Position numbers and translations under genes: made by a program. A stretch of 54,844 nucleotides of DNA from an uncultured Coriobacteriaceae bacterium (GTDB lineage Bacteria > Actinomycetota > Coriobacteriia > Coriobacteriales > Atopobiaceae): positions 1 to 54,844 of the forward strand of contig CADALE010000018.1 of NCBI GenBank assembly GCA_902788705.1, written 5' to 3'. A model generated the notes under the pieces. The model did no database searches. It saw only the letters and a list, made by a program, of their open reading frames with translations, and was not told the DNA's origin. This document shows positions 35,826 to 43,649 of the stretch, piece after piece; the first letter of the stretch is position 1; the number at the start of each line of letters is the position of its first letter.

Positions 35826-36253
35826 AGCGCACCGTCCGCAAGATAGTCCTGATAGAACGCCTCTTCGACCTCCTCTTCGGTCAGAAGAGCAAACGCCTTA
35901 TCATCAACGACAAAACCATAGCGCGCAAGCATATCGTCAAACGCATGAGTTGCGCGCGCAAATGCAGCCATCCGGGAGTCCTGGACCTCGACGTCTTCGG
36001 ACGCACCCACGACAAGGTCACTTACCGAACGCAGCGAGCTGCCAAGTGCAGCCGCCCTTGCGTAGAGAGCTCTAATGGCCTCGCTCGGCGCGAGCCCCGC
36101 GTGGACAAACGCCGCATCCGCCTTGCCTTTTGTCGAGGACTCTATCCGTGCGTTCACCTGCGACATTAGTCCCTTATGCCGTCTCTCTGACCTTGGGGGC
36201 CGATTCGAATCATCCTCAACCTGCAGGGCGTCCATCGTCATTGTCGTGTCCAT
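35822..36253 (-). CDS. RelB/DinJ-like antitoxin
   Basis: A 143-residue protein. VNARIESSTKGKADAAFVHAGLAPSEAIRALYARAAALGS (residues about 33-72) has the ribbon-helix-helix pattern of the RelB/DinJ antitoxins. The C-terminal half (DDMLARYGFVVDD, EEEVEEAFYQDYLADG) would wrap the toxin. The ATG at 36253 follows GGGAGGAG. The N-terminal 30 residues are longer than usual. A repeated GCTATAC element lies upstream, typical of autoregulation. Pairing of a RelB-type antitoxin with a PIN toxin is less common than with RelE. Confidence 0.75.
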   Translation of the reverse strand: MDTTMTMDALQVEDDSNRPPRSERRHKGLMSQVNARIESSTKGKADAAFVHAGLAPSEAIRALYARAAALGSSLRSVSDLVVGASEDVEVQDSRMAAFARATHAFDDMLARYGFVVDDKAFALLTEEEVEEAFYQDYLADGAL

Positions 36254-36270
36254 AGCATGCTCCTCCCGGT

Positions 36271-36286
36271 GTATAGCAAGTATAGC
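36271..36286 (-). promoter_or_regulatory. Promoter/operator of the toxin-antitoxin pair
   Basis: On the minus strand GCTATACTTGCTATAC is a direct repeat of GCTATAC at 9-base spacing. The first copy gives a TATACT -10 box. The site is 18 bases upstream of the antitoxin start and fits autorepression. Confidence 0.45.
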
Positions 36287-36465
36287 ACTGCTTCCTGACG
36301 GGTGTTGAAGTGGCAAAACGCAAGCCATGGACCTCTCATCGAGCTCCCCGAGAGCCTCGAGCAACTTGGCGTGAGCCCTTCTCGCCTTGCGGCGGCATGA
36401 AGAACACCCGCATCCCTGACAGCGTGCCGCGCGTAGGCGTCTTTGCCTTCTGGGACCGCGCGTCC
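36287..36465. other. Short gap, no confident gene
   Basis: The stretch between the antitoxin promoter and the next minus-strand gene end shows no gene with a start signal. A short plus-strand frame reads PLIELPESLEQLGVSPSRLAAA before a TGA, which may be a gene remnant. Confidence 0.4.
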
Positions 36466-37182
36466 CTAGCGCACGATGGTCATGTAGGCGTTGTACAGCT
36501 CGCTGATCTCCTGGCGAATCCGCACGTAGGTGTCTCGGATGGCCTTGTTGTCAGACACGTAGAGGTAGTCCTCGTCGGTAAGCAGCTTGATGAGCGTACG
36601 CTTGCCCTCGTAGTCGGCAACTGCGTCGTCGCTCCGGACCTCCAGCATGGCCAAATAGGACTTAAGAAGACTGAGGTACACGCCATCGAGATCACGGTAC
36701 GCGCACAGCTCCTTGAGGAGGCGGTAGTGGCTGGAGATGCCCTGCGCCATATACTGGCCCCAGTACTTGATCTGGCCTGGCTCGGACGAGAAGCCGTAGT
36801 CGAAGGGCGTCTGGATGCTGGTGCCTGAGAGGATGAACCTGCGCCGGTAGCGGTTGGCCATCAGGGCACCCAAGTTGGGATACAGCCTGGTAAACGTCGT
36901 GAAGTCGTCAAAGAGGGCGGCGTTGGCAACTTCGGTGTTGGTCTCGATGTCGTGGACGCCGGTCCTTGACACCCAGCCCGGATACTGTCCGTCCATGCTT
37001 GCCAGGATGAGCACCTCATCATGTGGCAGGTACACGAATTCGATTACGCGGCGGCTGCTCAGATCCTGCGGGTAGCCCGGGGTAACCAGGCCATAGCTAC
37101 CAACCTGATTGAGTCGGTGGGTGTCCCGTTCCGGGCCTCGCTCACGACCTTTGGCAAACTTCTGAAAACCTTGGAACCACAT
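36466..37182 (-). CDS. Protein of unknown function (238 residues)
   Basis: I do not recognise this family. The protein is soluble, without signal peptide or membrane segment. It begins with a basic segment (KFAKGRERGPERD), has a beta-rich first half with VIEFVYLPHDEVLILASMDG, then a helical second half rich in Leu and Tyr (SSHYRLLKELCAYRDLDGVY, RDTYVRIRQEISELYNAYM). The ATG at 37182 follows GGAAGGGGG. It stands between a toxin-antitoxin pair and a membrane protein gene on the same strand. Confidence 0.6.
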   Translation of the reverse strand: MWFQGFQKFAKGRERGPERDTHRLNQVGSYGLVTPGYPQDLSSRRVIEFVYLPHDEVLILASMDGQYPGWVSRTGVHDIETNTEVANAALFDDFTTFTRLYPNLGALMANRYRRRFILSGTSIQTPFDYGFSSEPGQIKYWGQYMAQGISSHYRLLKELCAYRDLDGVYLSLLKSYLAMLEVRSDDAVADYEGKRTLIKLLTDEDYLYVSDNKAIRDTYVRIRQEISELYNAYMTIVR

Positions 37183-37233
37183 GCGCCGAGCCCCCTTCCA
37201 TGCGCCACGTCCCGGCAGCCACCTTTGGGCTAG

Positions 37234-37851
37234 CTACCCCAGCAGCCGCAGGACCACTGCGATGGCCCACGTTGCCAACAGCATTGCGGCCAGCACCGCG
37301 GGCACCATCTTCGTTCCCCAGCGCAGGAAGTGATAGAAGTCGTACCGGTCATCACCTGGCTGCGCGCCATGCATAAAGATGCGGCCGAGGTAAAAGGCCC
37401 CATATGCTGCCGTTGGCGCCATCGCCCAAAGCGTCACGTGCATAGGAACTCCCGCCACCGGCACAAAAAGGAGGCAGTCCACGGCGGCAAGCAGGGGCAA
37501 GACGAGGTGCATGAAGAAGTTGCCCCCTCGATACAGGCTCTTCCAGCCAAACGTGGGAACAAGGAGGGCGGCGGTCACCAAAAACGTGAGCATGACCGCG
37601 GCGGTGGCAACAAGCTTGAGGGTGACCAGCCACAGGGGCAGCCGCACGGCGCCGGCCAGGCACACGATGGAGTAGACGAGCGAAACCGCCCCAGAGAAGA
37701 GGTTGGAGAGCACGGTAAAGTACTTGAGGCTTCCAATGCCCCTGGCTGCCAAGTTTCCCGAGTCTCCAAATCCGGTCGTGATCCACAACCACGAGACGAC
37801 CGAGAGCACGAAGATGCTCGCATTGATTGCGATGCTTGCCACGGGAACCAT
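37234..37851 (-). CDS. Six-helix integral membrane protein, possibly Pr6Pr family
   Basis: A 205-residue protein with about six membrane segments. A motif LKYFTVLSNLFSGAVSLVYS near residue 42, YRGGNFFMHLVLPLLAAVD near 108 and YGAFYLGRIFMHG near 150 recall the FAR-17a/AIG1 and Pr6Pr membrane families, whose members keep a His in the fourth helix. The function in bacteria is unknown. The ATG at 37851 has AGGAGACAAGG upstream. The family assignment is a resemblance only. Confidence 0.6.
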   Translation of the reverse strand: MVPVASIAINASIFVLSVVSWLWITTGFGDSGNLAARGIGSLKYFTVLSNLFSGAVSLVYSIVCLAGAVRLPLWLVTLKLVATAAVMLTFLVTAALLVPTFGWKSLYRGGNFFMHLVLPLLAAVDCLLFVPVAGVPMHVTLWAMAPTAAYGAFYLGRIFMHGAQPGDDRYDFYHFLRWGTKMVPAVLAAMLLATWAIAVVLRLLG

Positions 37852-38010
37852 CTACCGACCTTGTCTCCTCCTGAGCCCGGCATCGTCATGTAGCCGCTGC
37901 CAGCCTGTAGGGCACCTCATCCGCAGGCTCCAGTATGACGCAAGGTTGACGGCTGCGCCCGTCGCATTCGTAGGCGCGCGGCGTTTCTTGCGCCGCAGGC
38001 AAACCTGCGC

Positions 38011-38042
38011 AAAAAAGGGGCGCCGCTTGCGCGACGCCCCTC
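38011..38042 (-). terminator. Terminator of the beta-glucoside PTS gene
   Basis: On the minus strand GGGGCG...CGCCCC forms a stem followed by TTTTTT, about 30 bases after the PTS stop. Confidence 0.85.
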
Positions 38043-38072
38043 AGGAAGGAAGGCCGGTATGTGCTCCTTGCC

Positions 38073-39521
38073 TTACGCAGCTGCCTTCTCGGCTGCGACC
38101 TCGGCGTCGGACTTGGTGCCCAGGACGAACACTGCGGCGATGGCGACTGCGGTTGCGATGAGGCCGCCCACCGCGAGGCCGATGAAGCCGGCGTCGATGC
38201 CGTTGGGGCCGATGTAGCAGGGCAGACCAAGCCAGCCGTTGGCGCCGGGGTTGTACCACTTGGCACCAGCTCCACCGGCGATGGCGCCACCAATGCCGGA
38301 GGCGATGAAGGTCGCCCACATGAGCTTCTTGCGGGGGATCAGGATGCCGTAGAGGGCGGGCTCGGCGACGCCGAAGAAGGAGGAGATGAGGGCCGGGATG
38401 TTGAGGGAGGTGTTGAGCTCCTTGTCCTTGGTCTTCAGGACCATGCCAAGGCAGGCACCCATGATCGCGCCGCAGCCGGCGAAGTTGAGCGGGTTGAGGG
38501 TGGAGTAACCGACGGCGGCCATCTCGGTGAACCACAGGGGAATGATGCCCCAGTGCAGGCCAAACATGACCAGCAGGCTCCAGAAGGTGCCCACGATGAA
38601 GCCGGCGAGGATGGGGGAGATGGCCAAGAAGGACTGAATGCCGACAGCGACCGCGTTTGCGAGGATGGTGGTGACGGGACCGATGATCAGCAGGCCGGCA
38701 AGGCCAGAGATGACCAGGGTGAAGACGTTGGCAAAGATGCCGCGAATGAGCTCGGGGAGGCAGCCATCAAAGAACTTGTGCACCTTGGAGGCAAACCAGA
38801 TGATGGGGATGGAGGGCAGGACCTGCAGGTAGTAGTTGAGCAGGACCAGAGGAATGCCAAAGACGTTGCCGTAGACGTTGGCCTGCAGCAGTGGGTTGCC
38901 CTCAAAGAGGACGCCGGTCGGGTCGCCGCCAACCATCGTGATCAGGTCGGGGTAGATGAGGATGCCGCCAATGGCCATGGACAAGACGGGCTTCAGGCCA
39001 AAGCGCTGGCCCGCTGACCAGGCGACGATGATGGGGAAGAACTGGAACGCCGCATAGCCACAGGCATACAGGACGGTGTAGGTCGTGGTCCCCTTGAACT
39101 CGGGAGCAAAGGCGCAGATGAGCGAGAGGATCGAGACGATGAAGCCGCCGGCCATCAGAACGCCCAGAATGGGCTGGAAGATCGAGGAGATGAGGTCGAG
39201 CAGCTTGGAGAAGGGATCTGTCTTCTCGTCGGTGAGGGCTGCGTCCTCGTTGATGTCGAGGGCGGCCTGGGCGGTGAACCCGCCAATTGCGAGCAGGTCG
39301 TTGTAGATGCCCTCGACCTGCGGCCCAACGACCACCTGATACTGGCCGGCGGCCTGAATGACGTCGATGACGCCCTTGGTGGCCTTGAGTGCCTCGGTGT
39401 CGGCCTTGGACTCGTCCTTGAGGTGGAAGCGCAGGCGCGTGATGCAGTGGCTCACATCGATGACGTTGTCCTTGCCTCCCACTCCTTGGATGACTGCGTT
39501 GCACAGTGCTTCGTACTTCAT
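38073..39521 (-). CDS. PTS beta-glucoside transporter subunit IIBC
   Basis: A 482-residue phosphotransferase permease that imports and phosphorylates a beta-glucoside-type sugar. The IIB domain (residues 1-80) has DVSHCITRLRFHLKDES with the phosphoryl-accepting Cys near residue 26. The IIC domain follows with about ten membrane segments, including FGLHWGIIPLWF and FFGVAEPALYGILIPRKKL. No IIA domain is attached; the C-terminus ends in an Ala/Glu tail. The ATG at 39521 has AGGTAGGAAGG upstream. The nearest hydrolase partners in this window are two dead GH1 fragments. Confidence 0.92.
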   Translation of the reverse strand: MKYEALCNAVIQGVGGKDNVIDVSHCITRLRFHLKDESKADTEALKATKGVIDVIQAAGQYQVVVGPQVEGIYNDLLAIGGFTAQAALDINEDAALTDEKTDPFSKLLDLISSIFQPILGVLMAGGFIVSILSLICAFAPEFKGTTTYTVLYACGYAAFQFFPIIVAWSAGQRFGLKPVLSMAIGGILIYPDLITMVGGDPTGVLFEGNPLLQANVYGNVFGIPLVLLNYYLQVLPSIPIIWFASKVHKFFDGCLPELIRGIFANVFTLVISGLAGLLIIGPVTTILANAVAVGIQSFLAISPILAGFIVGTFWSLLVMFGLHWGIIPLWFTEMAAVGYSTLNPLNFAGCGAIMGACLGMVLKTKDKELNTSLNIPALISSFFGVAEPALYGILIPRKKLMWATFIASGIGGAIAGGAGAKWYNPGANGWLGLPCYIGPNGIDAGFIGLAVGGLIATAVAIAAVFVLGTKSDAEVAAEKAAA

Positions 39522-39613
39522 AGCCTTCCTACCTTTCGGAATTGGCGGCCATAAGTCGGTCTCGCTCATTCCCTCGCTTAGGACGACCCCTTGCCGTCCC
39601 TTTTGTCGAGAAC

Positions 39614-39643
39614 ATCATACGAGGCTCAGTTATGCCAAGACAA
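39614..39643 (-). promoter_or_regulatory. Likely promoter of the beta-glucoside PTS gene
   Basis: On the minus strand TTGTCT (39643-39638) and TATGAT (39619-39614) are separated by 18 bases, about 95 bases upstream of the gene. Palindromes CCTATAGG (39646-39653) and CAATATTG (39656-39663) lie immediately upstream and could be operators. Confidence 0.5.
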
Positions 39644-39663
39644 TTCCTATAGGGCCAATATTG

Positions 39664-39911
39664 TTTCTTGTTAAGAATAAGTCTTCTGACTGCTGGATGC
39701 GTCGGGTAGGCGAGCCGGGCCTGCAGGACGCGTGTGCTGTCGATGACGTGGCCTATGGCCCTCGCAGGGTCATCCATCAATGCGCGGCAAGTCCGGGCCC
39801 TATTGCGGGTGAGCCTGTCGCGTTTGGCGATGGCTGTGCTGGGCTTCGCTGCGTGGCCGCCCTTCTCGGATACTATGGTCATAACGTCACGACACGACAT
39901 AAGGAGGCACC
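39664..39911. other. Intergenic region, no gene seen
   Basis: Between the PTS promoter and the NmrA-like gene no frame has both a start signal and recognisable content. The right end holds the AAGGAGG site of the next gene and an AT-richer stretch (about 39870-39900) that probably contains its promoter. Confidence 0.5.
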
Positions 39912-40856
39912 ATGGGTAAGCTGCTTTTAACCGGCGTCGACGGCAACCTGGGTGGGGAGGCCGCGCGCGTACTGCTGGAGCTTGCTCCGCATGACCAGCT
40001 CATCTTCACCGCGTATAGCGATGCCTCGCTGGCCCCCTATGCCGAGATGGGCATCGACTGCCGTACCGCCGACTTCAATGACCCCGCAGGCCTGGTCGAG
40101 GCCTTCGCGGGCGCCGAGCGCCTCGCGCTCATCTCCATGCCGTTCGTGGGCGTCAAGCGCCAGCGTGCCCACAAGAACGCCGTCGACGCCGCCAAGGCCG
40201 CAGGCGTCAAGCAGATCGTCTACACCAGCCTCGTCAATGCCGACGACCCCACCAACCCCTCCGTGGAGAAGAAGGACCACATCTACACCGAGGAGTACAT
40301 CAAGAGCCAGGGTCTGGACTACATCTTCATGCGCAACAGCCAGTACGCCGAGGCCATGATCACCAACTACTTCACCTACGTGCGCACCACGGGCGTCCTC
40401 ACCAACTCGCAGGGCGACGGCCTCATGGCCTACATCTCCCGCAAGGACTGCGCCAAGGCTGTTGCCTACGCGCTCTTCCGCGGCGCCGAGTACCACGAGG
40501 TAGCCCTCGACATCAACGGCCCCGAGCTCATGACCATCAGCCAGTTCGTCCAGATCGGCAACGAGGCCACGGGCAACCACGTGACCTACCAGGAGGTCAC
40601 CGACGAGGAGAACTACCAGATCTTCGACGCGATGGGTGTGCCCCGCACCACCGACGGCGTCTTCCAGGAGGGTTCCGAGGCCCCGTTCAGCTCTGACGGC
40701 ATGGTCACCTTTGCCCAGGCCATCCGCGAGGGCAAGATGGACAAGTTCACCGATGACTTCAAGCAGCTCACCGGCGACGACCCCATCACCGTGCGCTATA
40801 TGTTCGAGCATGCGGATGACTTCCAGATTGGCGCGCGCCACTCCAAGGATGCATAG
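39912..40856 (+). CDS. NmrA/QOR2-like NAD(P)-binding oxidoreductase
   Basis: A 314-residue atypical short-chain dehydrogenase. LLLTGVDGNLGGEAARVLLE at the N-terminus is the Rossmann loop (GxxGNLG), followed by ERLALISMPFVGVKRQRAHKN, VKQIVYTSLVNADDP near residue 105, DYIFMRNSQYAEAM and AYISRKDCAKAVAYAL. These match NmrA-like and quinone-oxidoreductase-2-like proteins, which either reduce quinones or sense the redox state of NADP. The ATG at 39912 has AAGGAGG upstream. It appears monocistronic. Confidence 0.85.
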   Translation: MGKLLLTGVDGNLGGEAARVLLELAPHDQLIFTAYSDASLAPYAEMGIDCRTADFNDPAGLVEAFAGAERLALISMPFVGVKRQRAHKNAVDAAKAAGVKQIVYTSLVNADDPTNPSVEKKDHIYTEEYIKSQGLDYIFMRNSQYAEAMITNYFTYVRTTGVLTNSQGDGLMAYISRKDCAKAVAYALFRGAEYHEVALDINGPELMTISQFVQIGNEATGNHVTYQEVTDEENYQIFDAMGVPRTTDGVFQEGSEAPFSSDGMVTFAQAIREGKMDKFTDDFKQLTGDDPITVRYMFEHADDFQIGARHSKDA

Positions 40857-40884
40857 GCGCTTTTGCACGCCTGCGCAAGACACA

Positions 40885-40916
40885 GCGCCCCGGGCCATTG
40901 GCTCGGGGCGCCTTCG
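40885..40916 (+). terminator. Terminator between NmrA-like gene and kptA
   Basis: GCGCCCCG and CGGGGCGC form an 8-base-pair stem followed by CTTCG; the T run is poor. The flanking genes converge. Confidence 0.6.
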
Positions 40917-40945
40917 TGCCGGCTTGGTATGCGAGATGCTTGGGG

Positions 40946-41518
40946 TTAGCTGTCCCACACGATGCTGAGGTAGCCAGCGGGAACGCGGTCCGCAAGCCAG
41001 GTGCTGTCGTTGCCTCGATAGAACCGGATGCCATCCCGAAAAGCCCGTTGAGCATCCACCTGAAGAATTACGGTCTTGCCGCCATGGCGCCTTCCTACTG
41101 CCCGGGCGGTCTCTAGGTCGGTGGAGAGGTGGACAACCTGGCGGTCCATGGGAAGCAGGCCATCGGCCATGATCGAGTCCAGAAACCTTTGCGAAGTGCC
41201 GTGGTAGACCACGGCCGGCGGCATGGCGGGAACGTAGGCCTCATCAAGTGCGATCGAATGGCCATAACGCGCCTTGATGCGCCCGTCCTCCACGGCAAAG
41301 CGCTGCTTCGAGCCGTGCTCCACCACCTGCATGATGTCCGCCACGGTTAACGTGCGAGGCCAGCCGCCGTGCCGGTTGAGGGCATCAAGAAGTACGGACA
41401 GCTTGACGCTGCCATCGGGTGCAAGCGTGATGCCGATGCGCTCGGGCTGGTGGCGCAGCGCCTTGGACATGGCCTTGCTCAGGCTGACGTAGTTGATTGG
41501 GGTCGCCTCTTCGGTCAT
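40946..41518 (-). CDS. kptA: RNA 2'-phosphotransferase (Tpt1/KptA family)
   Basis: KptA moves an RNA 2'-phosphate to NAD+, giving ADP-ribose 1'',2''-cyclic phosphate; in eukaryotes the enzyme completes tRNA splicing, while the bacterial role is unclear. The 190-residue protein has LSKAMSKALRHQPERIGI near residue 14 (Arg-His pair), KARYGHSIALDEAYVP near 82, VVYHGTSQRFLDSIMADGLLP near 102 and QVVHLSTDLETARAVGRRHGG near 126, so all the family's key Arg and His positions look present. GGGAGGTGATGG precedes the ATG. Confidence 0.93.
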   Translation of the reverse strand: MTEEATPINYVSLSKAMSKALRHQPERIGITLAPDGSVKLSVLLDALNRHGGWPRTLTVADIMQVVEHGSKQRFAVEDGRIKARYGHSIALDEAYVPAMPPAVVYHGTSQRFLDSIMADGLLPMDRQVVHLSTDLETARAVGRRHGGKTVILQVDAQRAFRDGIRFYRGNDSTWLADRVPAGYLSIVWDS

Positions 41519-41610
41519 TGGCCATCACCTCCCGCTTACTGCCCGGTACAGCGTTCGCCTGTTTGCCGGATTGACCAAAAAAGTTACCACACGAAGAGAG
41601 CCGCCTGTTT

Positions 41611-41688
41611 GCGGGGACTCGAGTCGACTTATGCTTGGCTGCAGCCCATTCGCTGCGAAATCCTCGCAAAGCCGACCCGAGTCCCCGC
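41611..41688. repeat. 16-base inverted repeat enclosing two small hairpins
   Basis: 41611-41626 and 41673-41688 are complementary over 16 bases with one G-U pair. The 46 bases between contain TGCGA/TCGCA and GGCT/AGCC hairpins. On the minus strand a T6 run follows about 30 bases downstream (41577-41582). It lies between the aldo/keto reductase stop and kptA, both on the minus strand. It could be a structured RNA, a terminator or leader element, or a miniature mobile repeat. Confidence 0.7.
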
Positions 41689-41702
41689 TTTGTCCACGCT
41701 TG

Positions 41703-42830
41703 CTAGGCCATGAGGGCCGCGAAGTCGGCCAGAACCTCGGGAATCTGGATCTGCTGCGGGCACACCGCCGCGCAGCTGTAGCAGCTGATGCAGGCGCTGG
41801 GCTGCTTGTCGGCGGGAAGCGCGCTCAGGGCCATCGGTGCGATGAAGCCGCCGCCCGTGAACTTGTGCTCGTTGTAGAGCGCGATGAGGTGCGGAATGTC
41901 CAGCTCCATGGGGCAGTGGTTGGTGCAGTAGTGGCACGCGGTGCAGGGTACGCCGGTGGCCATGGTGTCGCCGATGGACAGGATGGCGTCCCACTCCTCC
42001 TGCGAGAGCGGCTTGTCCTCGTCCCACGTGGCGATGTTGGCCTGCAGCTGCTCCATGTTGGACATGCCGGAGAGCACCATCGTGATCTCGGGCACGGTCT
42101 GCAGGAAGCGGAAGGCCCACGCAGGGATGGTTTCGTCGGGGCGCAGGGCCTTGAGCTGGACCTCGTACTGCTCGGGCAGCGTGGCCAGCTTGCCGCCGCG
42201 CAGCGGCTCCATCACCCATACCGGGATGCCGTACTCGGCAAGCAGGGCCACCTTCTCGGCGTCCTTCTGGAAGTGCCAGTCGATGTAGTTAAGCTGCAGC
42301 TGGCAGAACTCCATGTGCTGGCCGTACTTCTCCAGGAAGGCGCGCAGCACCGGCAGCGCACCGTGGCACGAGAAGCCAAGGTGGCGGATGCGGCCGGCCT
42401 TCTTCTGCTCAAGCAGGTAGCTCACCGTTCCAAACTGGTCGTCGGCCAGGTAGTCGTCGATGTTGCTCTCGGTCACGTTGTGGCACAGGTAAAAGTCGAA
42501 GTAGTCCACGCCGCACTTCTCAAGCTGCCGCTCGAAGATTTCCTGCGTCTTGCCAAAGTTGCTATTGGCGTAGCCGGGGAACTTGGTGGCCAGGTAGAAG
42601 CTGTCGCGCGGGTACTTGGCCAGCGCGCGGCCCAGCACCTCCTCGGAGTGGCCACCGTGGTAGCCCCATGCGGTGTCGTAGTAGTTGATGCCGTGCTGCA
42701 TGGCGTAGTCAACCATGGCGGCAGCGGCGGGCTCGTCGATGGTGTGGTCGTCGCCGTCAATGACGGGCAGGCGCATGGCGCCCAAGCCAAGGCCCGAGAG
42801 CTTGAGGTCCTGGAAGTTGCGGTAGATCAT
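41703..42830 (-). CDS. Aldo/keto reductase with C-terminal 4Fe-4S domain
   Basis: A 375-residue NAD(P)H-dependent reductase fused to a ferredoxin-type tail. The N-terminal TIM barrel has LGLGAMRLPVID, GINYYDTAWGYHGGHSEEVLG with the catalytic Asp/Tyr, and ATKFPGYAN with the Lys. The tail carries CTACHYCTNHCPM near residue 303 and CISCYSCAAVCPQ near 350, each a CxxCxxCxxxCP cluster motif. Such fusions are common in anaerobes. The ATG at 42830 follows AGAGGAG. The substrate is unknown. Confidence 0.92.
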   Translation of the reverse strand: MIYRNFQDLKLSGLGLGAMRLPVIDGDDHTIDEPAAAAMVDYAMQHGINYYDTAWGYHGGHSEEVLGRALAKYPRDSFYLATKFPGYANSNFGKTQEIFERQLEKCGVDYFDFYLCHNVTESNIDDYLADDQFGTVSYLLEQKKAGRIRHLGFSCHGALPVLRAFLEKYGQHMEFCQLQLNYIDWHFQKDAEKVALLAEYGIPVWVMEPLRGGKLATLPEQYEVQLKALRPDETIPAWAFRFLQTVPEITMVLSGMSNMEQLQANIATWDEDKPLSQEEWDAILSIGDTMATGVPCTACHYCTNHCPMELDIPHLIALYNEHKFTGGGFIAPMALSALPADKQPSACISCYSCAAVCPQQIQIPEVLADFAALMA

Positions 42831-42889
42831 GGTAGCTCCTCTCCGTATGCCCGGCGCCCCCACGCCGGAAATGTCTGCATCCTCCATTA

Positions 42890-42947
42890 TGAGGGGGCAG
42901 CCGTGCCATTACCAATACCTGTTTGTAAGGCAATGGTATGTGTTTGG
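42890..42947 (-). promoter_or_regulatory. Probable promoter/operator region of the aldo/keto reductase gene
   Basis: On the minus strand a dyad CCATTGCC...GGTAATGG (42906-42936) surrounds ACAAACAGGTATT; arms match at 7 of 8 positions. TTGCCT within it may be the -35 box. The spacing resembles MerR-type operators, but no such regulator is in the window. Confidence 0.4.
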
Positions 42948-42957
42948 GGTATAGATT

Positions 42958-42984
42958 GCGCTTCGGGGAGGATCCCCGAAGCGC
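42958..42984 (-). terminator. Perfect 12-base-pair hairpin after the second GH1 remnant
   Basis: GCGCTTCGGGGA and TCCCCGAAGCGC pair around three bases. It follows the stop of the minus-strand GH1 remnant and probably terminated the original gene. Confidence 0.55.
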
Positions 42985-42996
42985 AACGAATGGTCG

Positions 42997-43082
42997 CTAG
43001 CCCAGGTCCTCACCGTTCGACGCGATGACCCGCTGGTACCAGTAGAACGAGTCCTGTCCATGTGGTGGATGACCTTGAACAT
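42997..43082 (-). pseudogene. Internally deleted GH1 glycosidase gene
   Basis: On the minus strand a good binding site (GCGAAAGGACACC) and ATG at 43082 begin MFKVIHHM, like the first residues of GH1 6-phospho-beta-glucosidases. After about 22 bases the sequence switches frame into [19 protein letters not shown] and a TAG stop, the very end of a GH1 enzyme. Nearly the whole gene has been deleted, leaving both tips. The end matches the longer remnant at 20664 ([14 protein letters not shown]). Confidence 0.75.
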
Positions 43083-43323
43083 GTCGGTGTCCTTTCGCTC
43101 GCGTGCCGTTTGGCGTTTTGTCCTGAGTACAGGCTAGGAGCGCTGGGCCATGTAATCCAATACCTATAGTGATGTATGTGATATAGGCTCAATGCATGTC
43201 ATGGAGAATCGCCTTACGCGACGTTGGCAATCTTGGATAGTTTGGCAATTGATTGCCCCCTTGTTTGATTCGGGGCTGCGCTACTATGAAAAGACTGGCG
43301 GTCGCACGAACAGGGGGAGAGCC

Positions 43324-43599
43324 ATGGCATCGGTACTCGAGGCGCTTATGCTGCTGAGCTTCGGGCTTTCGTGGCCCATCAACGCGCTCAACGCCTGGAA
43401 GGCGCGCACTGCCAAGGCCACCTCGCCTGCCTTCCTCGCGCTCATCACCTTTGGCTACGTGGCGGGAATCGCCGCCAAGTTTGTGGGAGGCAACGTTAAC
43501 TGGGTGTTGTGGGTCTACCTCTTCAACCTGGTTGCCCTGATCGTGAACGACCTCATCTACCTGCGCAATCTCAGGCTCGATGCCCAGGCTGGTCGATAG
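43324..43599 (+). CDS. Small three-helix membrane protein, PQ-loop/SemiSWEET-like
   Basis: A 91-residue protein with three membrane segments. FGLSWPINALNAWKARTAKATSPAF followed by GYVAGIAAKFV resembles one PQ-loop unit, as in bacterial SemiSWEET sugar transporters that work as dimers. The canonical PQ is PI here. The ATG at 43324 follows GGGGGAGAGCC. The frame is open to an ATG at 43192, but that extension has no binding site. It is followed 50 bases later by the broken SGNH hydrolase gene. Confidence 0.65.
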   Translation: MASVLEALMLLSFGLSWPINALNAWKARTAKATSPAFLALITFGYVAGIAAKFVGGNVNWVLWVYLFNLVALIVNDLIYLRNLRLDAQAGR

Positions 43600-43649
43600 G
43601 CGACTGGTCTGCCCGCCCGCGTCCCCGCACTCTCGAAAGGAGAGCCACC

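Noticed and set aside
39529..39900. A minus-strand frame of 123 codons ahead of the beta-glucoside PTS gene
   Set aside because: It covers the PTS promoter and leader, has no ribosome binding site, and the product resembles no family.
41611..41688. A tRNA gene at the inverted repeat
   Set aside because: Length is tRNA-like, but there is no GGTTCGAATCC T-arm, no D-arm and no anticodon stem; the 16-base-pair end stem is too long.
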